Positions 56,516 through 64,000 of a stretch of 64,000 bases of DNA are shown here, one piece after another. The notes below the pieces were generated by a model. The model did no database searches. It saw only the letters and a list, made by a program, of their open reading frames with translations, and was not told the origin of the DNA. The position numbers and the translations under genes were made by a program. How positions within the stretch are numbered: position 1 is the first letter of the stretch; the number at the start of each line of letters is the position of its first letter. Where the stretch lies: NCBI RefSeq assembly GCF_038502225.1, contig NC_091353.1, forward strand, positions 2,497,116 through 2,561,115. Reading direction: 5' to 3'. Origin of the DNA: Cherax quadricarinatus (lineage: Eukaryota > Arthropoda > Malacostraca > Decapoda > Parastacidae).

Positions 56516-56697
56516 GGGGAAGTGGAACAGAATTCTTCCTCCGTAAGCCATGCGTGTTGTAAGAGGCAACTAAAATGCCGGGAGCAAGGGGCTAGTAACC
56601 CCTTCTCCTGTATGTATTACTAAATGTAAAAGGAGAAACTTTCGTTTTTCCTTTTGGGCCACCCCGCCTCGGTGGGATACGGCCGGTGTGTTGAAAG
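56516..56697 (+). mobile_element. 182-bp RTE-derived short retroposon with 13-bp target duplication
   Basis: The body GAAGTGGAACAGAATTCTTC to CTCGGTGGGATACGGCCGG + TGTGTTGAAAG is flanked by AATTATGGAAGAT at 56503-56515 and 56698-56710, exact on both sides. It is a 5'-truncated copy of the longer unit at 43785-44245. No poly(A) tail. Confidence 0.88.
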
Positions 56698-56759
56698 AAT
56701 TATGGAAGATATACAACAATGGAGGTCAAATTAAATAAGAGTACACTGCTGATGAGCCT

Positions 56760-57330
56760 CGTCTACAATACTACTATGCAGCCACATATATATGACCACC
56801 AACACTAACACACAGCCACATATACACAACCACCAACAGTACTACACAGCCACATATACACGACCACCAACACTACTACGCAGCCACATATACATGACCA
56901 CCAACACTACTATGCAGCCACATATACATGACCACCAATACTACTACACAGCCACATATACATGACCACCAACACTACTACACAGCCACATATACATGAC
57001 CACCAACACTAGTACACAGCCATATACACATGACCACCAACACTACTACACAGTCACAGATACATGACCTACAACACCACTATAGTCACATATACATGAC
57101 CTACAACACCACTAGTCACATACGTACATGACCACCAACACTACTACACAGCCACATACACAATACATGACCTACAACATTACTGTACTATAAACAGCGC
57201 CACATATACATGACCTACAACATTACTGTACTATAAACAGAACCACATATACATGACCTACAAAATTACTGTACTATAAACAGAGCCACATATACATGAC
57301 CTACAATACTACTGTACTATAGACAGAACC
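56760..57330 (+). repeat. 34-bp minisatellite next to the exon a donor
   Basis: The unit is CAGCCACATA + TACATGACCA + CCAACACTACTACA. The right part has about 43-bp units with TTACTGTACTATAAACAG. About 15 units in all, ending some 35 bp from the exon a donor. Confidence 0.9.
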
Positions 57331-57363
57331 ACAGAGGAAAAACAGTATTCAATACAAACCAAC

Positions 57364-57506
57364 CTTTCACGATAAAGACTAGGAAGATGAATAACTTCTT
57401 CATTTTCTTCAGTTATTGTCTCTGGATTAGAAATTAAAGAATTTCTAAACATGTCATTCCAAACATCCAGCACATCACTTGCTGCTGCCATAAACTCTCC
57501 ATGTTT
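57364..57506 (-). CDS. PARPBP: PARPBP-like exon a (N-terminal region)
   Basis: A 143-bp exon. The acceptor AG is at 57508-57507 after a T-rich tract, and the donor GT at 57363-57362 follows GAAAG. It starts in phase 0 and ends in phase 2. It encodes KHGEFMAAASDVLDVWNDMF and onward to a SLYRE end, aligning with the vertebrate HSGEF...SDVLL.W block near residue 50 of PARI. The in-frame methionine in HGEFM is internal, because homology continues upstream of it into the acceptor, so an earlier start exon must lie beyond the window. A 34-bp minisatellite begins just past the donor. Confidence 0.85.
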
Positions 57507-57680
57507 CTGTAGAGAATAAATAAATTAAAGTAATTTAATACGCTCAAACCAGATAAAGGTCTCTTGTGTGACAATCAGTGTAGAGCAGGATAACCCAAAA
57601 AAGTCAGACAAAGTGACTTATTTCCATTGGGACTCTTTTAATACCTTATTATTATACTATGAAAGAAATAATATCGTATT

Positions 57681-57990
57681 ATTATCATCCCACCAAGGTA
57701 AGGTGGTCTGAAAAAGAAAAACTTTCATCATCATTCATTCCATCACTGTCTTGCTAGAGGGGTGCTTTACACTACAGTTTATAAAACTGCAACATTAACA
57801 CCTCTCCTTCAGAGTGAAGACACTGTACAGATGGGAAGTACAGCATCTGCACTCTGAAGAAGGGGTGTTAATGTTGCAGTTTTATAAACTGTGGTTAAAG
57901 CACCCCTCTGGCAAGACAGTGATGGAGTGAATAATGATGAAAGTTTTTCTTTTTTGGGCCACCCTGCCTTGGTGGGACTCGGCCGATGTG
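57681..57990. mobile_element. Inverted pair of RTE 3' tails
   Basis: The left arm (about 57681-57829) is the reverse of the right arm (about 57846-57990), both being RTE 3' UTR/tail: CATCACTGTCTTGC...GGGTGCTTTA and TAAAGCACCCCTCTGGCAAG. A spacer of about 16 bp gives an imperfect hairpin of about 145 bp per arm. Confidence 0.85.
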
Positions 57991-58064
57991 TTAATAAAAA
58001 AATAGAAAAGGATATATACTAGGAATAAGGTAGAGAGAGTTATTTACATTAATATGTGCATTAG

Positions 58065-58275
58065 CTAAAAATTAAAAAAAAAATCATTTTCCTCCCTTTC
58101 TGTCGCTACATTTATTAGGTACCTTTCGGCTCTCTTCTTGAACTGGCTCATACTATGACTGGCTCTGACATGTACAGGCAGTCTATTCCATTCCTTTATT
58201 GCTGTACAATAAAAGGTGTTTGAAGCCTGGCAACTGACTGTGGGTACTACAAAGTTGTCTTCTCTCCCCCTAGTA
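58065..58275 (-). pseudogene. LINE RT C-terminal fragment
   Basis: Minus strand: TRGREDNFVVPTVSCQASNT, EWNRLPVHVRASHSMSQFKK, a typical LINE C-terminal block (TFYCTAIKEWNRLP). It is cut at its upstream side by the MITE at 58276. Confidence 0.8.
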
Positions 58276-58478
58276 CAGTGGACCCCCGCATAACGATTAC
58301 CTCCGAATGCGACCAATTATGTAAGTGTATTTATGTAAGTGCGTTTGTACGTGTATGTTTGGGGGTCTGAAATGGACTAATCTACTTCACAATATTCCTT
58401 ATGGGAATAAATTCGGTCAGTACTGGCACCTGAACATACTTACGGAGTGAAAAAATATCGTTAACCGGGGGTCCACTG
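58276..58478 (+). mobile_element. 203-bp Tigger-type MITE, copy 6
   Basis: CAGTGGACCCCCGCATAACG to CCGGGGGTCCACTG, flanked by TA at both sides; inserted in a LINE fragment. Confidence 0.87.
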
Positions 58479-59030
58479 TACTATGATTGCTTTGGTTCCC
58501 AGTCTATATCTGTCTGTTTATATATCTGTCTGTTTCTGTCTATCTCTGTCTCTCTCTCAGGTACACATAAGTACAATTATACATAGTGTAAATTACCTAG
58601 GATAACCTAAAAATTCCAGGCAAAGTGGTATACAGTGCTTGTAGATATAAGGCATAATAAGCATGACTGGCAAGTAATACGCATTTTTTACTTGATCAGG
58701 AATGAGACGTGATGACTTTGCATTGTGTGTAATACCTGTTGGTTTACGAGCCACTCTCTGAGACAGAGAGACAAGCATAGAGACTGATACACACAGGCAG
58801 ACAGAATGACAGATAAGCAGAGTTAGATAGACAGATATGTTTGTGTGTAACAGTGAAAACAAATAAAGCCAGGGTTCCCTGGAGCAGTGCACACTCATCA
58901 TGTGTCATTCCACTGCTGCACTGTCAGCAATTTAGTGACACTCGTCTTAACTCCATGCTTCAAGGAGTTTCATATATACTCCAGCATGTCTAAAACATTG
59001 TTGAGACCTATAAATACTTTCTATATTTTT
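58479..59030. repeat. Simple CTGT repeat and dispersed repeat
   Basis: 58505-58560 is TCTGTCTGTTTATAT-type simple sequence; 58556-58640 relates to 109-240. The rest is unclassified. Confidence 0.45.
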
Positions 59031-60620
59031 TATTATTAATTTTATTATTAACACACTGGCCGATTCCCACCAAGGCAGGGTGGCCCAAAAAAGAAAAACT
59101 TTCACCATCATTCATTCCATCACTGTCTTGCCAGAAGGGTGCTTTACACTACAGTTTTTAAACTGCAACATTAACACCCCTCTTTCAGAGTGCAGGCACT
59201 GTACTTCCCATCTCCAGGACTCAAGTCCAGCCTGCCAGTTTCCCTGAATCCCTTCATAAATGTTACTTTGCTCACACTCCAACAGCACGTCAAGTATTAA
59301 AAACCATTTGTCTCCATTCACTCCTATCAAACATGCTCACGCATGCCCGCTGGAAGTCCAAGCTCCTCGCACACAAAACCTCCTTTACCCCGTCTCTCCA
59401 ATCTTTCCTAGGCCGACCCCTACCCCGCCTTCCTTCCACTACAGACTGATACACTCTTGAAGTCATTCTGTTTCGCTCCATTCTCTCTACATGTCCGAAC
59501 CACCTCAACAACCCTTCCTCAGCCCTTCGGACAACAGTTTCGGCAATCCCGCACCTCCTCCTAACTTCCAAACTACGAATTCTCTGCATTATATTCACAC
59601 CACACATTGCCCTCAGACATGACATCTCCACTGCCTCCAGCCTTCTCCTCACTGCAACATTCATCACCCATGCTTCACACCCATATAAGAGCGTTAGTAA
59701 AACTATACTCTCATACATTCCCCTCTTTGCCTCCAAGGACAAAGTTCTTTGTCTCCACAGACTCCTAAGTGCACCGCTCACCCTTTTCCCCTCATCAATT
59801 CAATGATTCACCTCATCTTTCATAGACCCATCCACTGACACGTCCACTCCCAAATATCTGAATACATTCACCTCCTCCATACTCTCTCCCTCCAATCTGA
59901 TATCCAATCTTTCATCACCTAATCTTTTTGTTATCCTCATAATCTTAATCTTTCCTGTATTCACTTTTAATTTTCTTCTTTTGCATACCCTACCAAATTC
60001 ATTCACCAACCTCTGTAACTTCTCTTCAGAATCTCCCAAGAGCACAGTGTCATCAGCAAAGAGCAACTGTGACAACTCCCACTTTATGTGTGATTCTTTA
60101 TCTTTTAACTCCATGTCTCTTACAACCCCATCTATAAATATATTAAACAACCACGGTGACATCACACATCCTTGTCTAAGGCCTACTTTTACTGGGAAAT
60201 AATCTCCCTCTTTCCTACATACTCTAACTTGAGCCTCACTATCCTCGTAAAAACTCTTCGCTGCTTTCAGTAACCTACCTCCTACACCATACACCTGCAA
60301 CATCTGCCACATTGTCCCCCTATCCACCCTGTCATACGCCTTTTCCAAATCCATAAATGCCACAAAAACCTCTTTAGCCTTATCTAAATACTGTTCACCT
60401 ACATGTTTCACTGTAAACACCTGGTCCACACACCCCCTACCTTTCCTAAAGCCTCCTTGTTCATCTGCTATCCTATTCTCCGTCCTACTCTTAATTCTTT
60501 CAATAATAACTCTACCATACACTTTACCAGGTATACTCAACAGACTTATCCCCCTATAATTTTTGCACTCTCTTTTGTCCCCTTTACCTTTATACAAAGG
60601 AACTATGCATGCTCTCTGTT
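59031..60620 (-). pseudogene. RTE-type LINE, 5'-truncated, one in-frame stop
   Basis: Minus strand 60597-59290 is one phase: LYKGKGDKRECKNYRGISLL-like RT start, EQGGFRKGRGCVDQVF, FMDLEKAYDRV, GLRQGCVMSPWLFN, catalytic LLFADDTVLLGD, then the C-terminal domain to SEWRQMVFNT. The only break is TGA in NH-stop-IDEGK, where the copy at 44285 has an arginine codon. The 3' UTR and tail run to about 59031. It is more complete than the other RTE copies, but the endonuclease is missing. Confidence 0.88.
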
Positions 60621-60791
60621 TCTAGATAATAGTAAATGACCAAGGCAGGTGAAAATGTTCACCTGTCAGTGTGCTTGTGGCTATCTGAGTACTATTTCAG
60701 TACCTAATACTATTAGTGTCAGAATAAACATTGGCTACAAAATCACAAGAACTACTATAAATTGTAATTATCAGAACATAAAAATTATATA

Positions 60792-63224
60792 CAGTGGACC
60801 CTCCCTTTTTGTCGATCTCTGTTATCGCCAATATCCATTTTTGCCAACTTTTTTTGTCAAAATATTGGTTTCGTTTTCGTTAATTTCCTCCATTTTCATC
60901 AATGGTACGGAACCTGTCCAGTACCCAGCACGCAGACAAAGTCACCTCCCACACCCATTCTCAGGCAGTGTTGTGTTATTTCTTGGTGAGTGAACATATC
61001 CTGTGAGGTCATACAAAACATTTCATAATAATCCATTATTTTTGGCACTTGTTTATTGTGTGTGGCTGCTAAATAAGCTTCTAGTGCCAGCCTTTTGGGA
61101 AAGAATGTGAGAAACACAATAGAATTCAAGGAAAAGTTTGTAGAAAAATACGAAAGTGGTGGTGGTAGACGGTGGTAGTGATGGTGGTAAAGGGTGGGAA
61201 TGATGGTGGTAGAGAGTGCCTTCTTCAGTGATTCTGTGATTCTACAATATGTACGATACTAAAGCAGCAGGAGTTGATAAAGGCTATAGCACCAGCCAGC
61301 GATAAAGTGTAGCACTAACAGTGTGGCAAGTAGGTTAAGCGATTAATCGATAGAAAAAGGACAGCACGAACCTAACACCTCCAATGTTGTTGGAGGTATA
61401 CAGGGCTACTGACAACACTGCCGCCATCACCACCACTATGTATGGCTTATGCTCACGGTGGCCCATATACACCCAACAACACCAACAGAACACCAGTTGT
61501 GACATGCATAATGGCACATTTTATTCATTCTAGAGTATATGTCATGTTTCTATGTTATTAATATTGTTTATTATGTCATATTAGTTGAATTGTGATAGAT
61601 AAATAAGCTGCAGAGTTGATATTAGTGTCATATTGAAGCATATTGTCCTGTCTCCAACAATAAATTCTCCTCCCTCTCCCCTCCACCCTGTCTGCCATAC
61701 ACCAACAAGTCTTCAATAAAGGTAAGTGTGATCTTAAATGTTCATTTATACATTTTATTAGTGCTTTATATTTATTGGCCATTTTTTTCTGCATGTAACT
61801 CTATATTGAATCTAGGGATGTGGCAAGGGAAGTGACCCTTGATAAGGACTTGGTACCTAGAGTCCTTATGGAGGGGGATTCCCCTTCCAAACAATAGCCT
61901 CTCTTCTCTCTCCCCTCCTCCCTGTCTTCCATCCATCAACAACAGCCTTCAATAAAGGTAAGTGTAATCTTGAATGTTCATTCTTTTGTACATGTAAATC
62001 TATCTTTAAGGTAAAAAATAATTTTTGTTAACCCTTTGACTGTTTTTGACGTATAAATATGTCTTACGAGCCAATGTTTCTGAGGTATATATACTCAATA
62101 ATTCTAGCGGCTTCAAATCAAGCGGGAGAAAGCTGGTAGGCCCACATGTGAGAGAATGGGTCTGTGTGGTCAGTGTGCACCACATAAAAAAAATCCTGCA
62201 GCACACATTGCGTAATGAGAAAAAAAAAACTGATCGTTTTTTTGGAATAAAACGCCGACTTTGAGGTGTATTTTCATATGGTATTTATCATTGTATTCGC
62301 GTTTTCATGGTCTTAGGTGATAAAATGGAAAACATATTACAGAAATAGAGATGATTGTCATTACTTTGACGATGAAAACGGCTTTGAAACTGAGCTCAAA
62401 GTAGCGGAAATGTTCGATTTTTACCAATGTTCAGGAGTAAATAAATCACACCACACGTCCAATACACGTCAACTGAGGAGTCTAATATTCTTTCACTAGT
62501 GCACTGATATTATTTATACCATTTTTACAATAATGCAGTAGTCTGCATAACAGTAAATTTTGTATTTTTTTGTATGAATAAAAAATCAAAATAGAAAGCA
62601 ATAATAATATAAGAGGGGCCTAGAGATGTGACTAATGAACAGAGCATATGTTATTTTAGTGCCACGAATGTCTACCTTGTTTATTCTGGACCCTATTTTG
62701 AAATTGACATCTTTTTTAGTTTGCGTGAAATTGGCTAAATTGCCAATTTCTGACCACCATATTGGGTAGTCCAAATTAGTAAATGGGAGGTTTCTTGTAC
62801 TCAGCTGATAGATAAAATGGAGTTCTAAAGAAATAGCTATGAGTTTGGTCAACTGGAACAATGGAATTTGCTGAAAATAGGGCTCAAAGTCGGCGAAATC
62901 GCCTTTACGCATATGTCGCCGAGACCGCTAACTTCGCGGGAGCATAATTCCATGAGTTTTCAACCAAATTTCGAACTTTTGGTGTCATTACCATCGGGAA
63001 AAGATTCTCTATCATTTCATAAGAAAAAATTATTTTTTTTTTTTCAAAAATTGAGCGACATAGAATGACAGTTTCAGAGAGGGGCCTGAAACAGTCAAAG
63101 GGTTAATACTTCTGGGTGTCTGGAACGGATTAATTGAATTTACATTATTTCTTATGGGGACAATGGTTTCCGTTTTCACTGATTGCATTGGAATATATTG
63201 AACAAGAAAACCAAGGATCCACTG
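60792..63224 (+). mobile_element. Tigger-like non-autonomous element carrying a nested MITE
   Basis: Left CAGTGGACCCTCCCTTTTTG, right ACCAAGGATCCACTG. A start-region remnant at 61075-61160 (NTIEFKEKFVEKYESG-like), and a C-terminal remnant at 61810-61890 (VTLDKDLVPRVLMEGDSPSK-like). The core is replaced by a short GGTGGT-rich part and by 61310-61660, shared with 32260-32580. The piggyBac-type MITE is at 62028-63106. Confidence 0.75.
62028..63106 (+). mobile_element. piggyBac-type long MITE, 1.08 kb (CTTTGACTG subfamily)
   Basis: TTAACCCTTTGACTGTTTTT to GAAACAGTCAAAGGGTTAA, TTAA at both edges. The interior is collinear with 51764-52843 but the left region carries GACGTATAAATATG in place of GTACTAGTACG. 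Frames on it are chance. Confidence 0.83.
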
Positions 63225-63289
63225 TACTGTAAATTAAAATAAAAACGAGAAAAAAAGTATATCGGCAACACTTCTGCAAGCAGCAAGAC

Positions 63290-63471
63290 TTGATGTTGCC
63301 ATCAGGTGAGCATCCAGTGCCAACTTCGCGGTCTTATATCTCAGTAAGTACTGATCCTAAATTTTTTTTTTTTTTTTTTGGTCTTATGTATTAAACACAG
63401 AAAATTGCCCTCAAAATATTTGGAGCACTGGCAGTGAAGACAGATCTACGTTTGGACAGTTTAAGGGTTAA
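63290..63471 (+). mobile_element. piggyBac-type right-end fragment
   Basis: Ends CAGATCTACGTTTGGACAGT then TTAAGGGTTAA. The TCTCAGTAAGTACTGATC segment is like that in the 3' region of the autonomous piggyBac (TCTCGGTAAGTACTGATCAG near 37180). The left part is missing. Confidence 0.65.
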
Positions 63472-63654
63472 GTTAATTTTTAAGTTTGCATGAAATTCTC
63501 TGCATACAGAGGGCTTTTTGGCATGTGCACCCAACTATTATATTCATCTGTACAACTACGTATCATGTCAAAATAAACTTCTTAATCTTATTCTTATGTG
63601 CATTGCATTTTTGCATAGTGTGAGATGTGCAAGAAAGGTATAAAATACCGACAG

Positions 63655-63850
63655 TATGAAAGTTAAGACACATGTGCAACATCTGGCCCCCCAAGTATGG
63701 CCCCCAAGCAAGCAGCAACTGCTATTGATGAGCCAACCCCTAAGCATTCAAAAAAGTTATGAATCTGGAGCAGAAGGTGAAACTGCTAGACAAGTGTAGG
63801 TCAGGTAATTTGAGCAGTTACACTCCATATAATCACCTCCATTCAACTGT
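63655..63850 (+). pseudogene. Penelope-like tip and Tigger/pogo transposase start fragment
   Basis: AAAGTTAAGACACATGTGCA + ACATCTGG matches the tip of the hairpin at 42355-42749. Directly after, from 63697, a frame-shifted pogo-type start reads MAPKQAATAIDEPTPKHSKK then NLEQKVKLLDKCRSG. Downstream to 64000 nothing is recognised. Confidence 0.6.
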
Positions 63851-64000
63851 CATCAGTAGCTGCATGGCTATCATCACTATCATCATTGTCATTGTCATCA
63901 TCACAAGTCATCAGTTTGTCGGCCTAATAAGTGGTGAGTGTTTTGTTTGTGCATTATTTGTTATTAAACTATAACATGTATGTAGTACTATAGAGTACAA

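Larger units (their letters stand above)
4900..57506 (-). other. PARPBP: PARPBP/PARI-like host gene, seven internal exons spread over 52.6 kb (partial)
   Basis: Seven minus-strand exons with AG acceptors and GT donors join in one frame: phases at the exon ends are 2, 0, 0, 2, 0, 2, 2. The product (about 474 codons seen) follows the order of remembered vertebrate PARPBP blocks: HGEF..SDVL..W, then NS..LD..IY, then an LL(I/V)N block followed by (P)GRG...FTD, then LGGKGY, then LFRSP. PARI is a nuclear, UvrD-like-fold protein that binds PCNA and RAD51 and limits homologous recombination. Intron lengths are 1119, 4541, 3830, 9010, 10047 and 22636 bp, all filled with repeats. The N-terminal exon(s) and the disordered C-terminus with the PIP box are not visible. 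Seen: phases, splice sites, motif order. Known: family role. Inferred: that the gene is functional. Confidence 0.85.

Noticed and set aside
57309..57491. Translation start at the ATG at 57491 for the PARPBP-like protein
   Set aside because: Homology (KHGEF) continues upstream of that methionine to the splice acceptor, so it is an internal residue.

Overview
The window is animal nuclear DNA, most likely from a decapod crustacean such as a crayfish. That placement rests on remembered decapod repeat families (a LINE tail with a CTCTCTCCAGGTA end, and RTE tails reading CTCGGTGGGATACGGCCGG), so it is probable rather than proven. Nothing looks prokaryotic. More than two thirds of the DNA is transposons and tandem repeats.

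Hidden among the repeats is one host gene on the minus strand. Seven exons (57364-57506, 56091-56244, 51049-51549, 47064-47218, 37855-38053, 27659-27807, 4900-5022) have GT/AG borders and compatible phases and read as one protein. It matches PARPBP/PARI, the PCNA-associated, RAD51-restraining recombination regulator. The first exon(s) and the C-terminal tail lie outside the window or were not found. The exons sum to 1424 bp across 52.6 kb, so nearly everything else is intron.

Layout. 1-4.2 kb: a decayed Ty3/Gypsy pol with short MITEs. 4.2-4.9 kb: two minisatellites, one copying the 3' edge of a PARPBP exon. 5.2-6.7 kb: a Tigger derivative with its core replaced by a CCA-rich minisatellite. 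6.9-10.2 kb: 29-bp satellite A. 10.4-12.4 kb: small piggyBac-type MITEs and a GC-rich, LTR-like stretch. 12.5-27.2 kb: 29-bp satellite B, interrupted by two oppositely oriented EN-RT LINEs. 28.3-34.3 kb: Tigger elements nested in a Tigger, each carrying a piggyBac-type MITE. 34.4-37.3 kb: a structurally intact piggyBac with a 750-aa transposase. 39-46 kb: nested MITEs, LINE and RTE fragments, and a Penelope-like hairpin. 47.5-53 kb: a SINE, an RTE fragment and a piggyBac MITE. 53.3-55.6 kb: a nearly intact Tigger with one nonsense codon. 56.5-64 kb: a short RTE derivative with a perfect target duplication, an RTE copy, and a further Tigger with a nested MITE.

The very long forward reading frames over the satellites (up to about 1,800 codons) are not genes. 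The 29-bp period has no stop in any forward frame, so every forward frame stays open. The real coding content is the PARPBP exons, the piggyBac transposase, the nonsense-interrupted Tigger transposase and decayed retroelement pol fragments.
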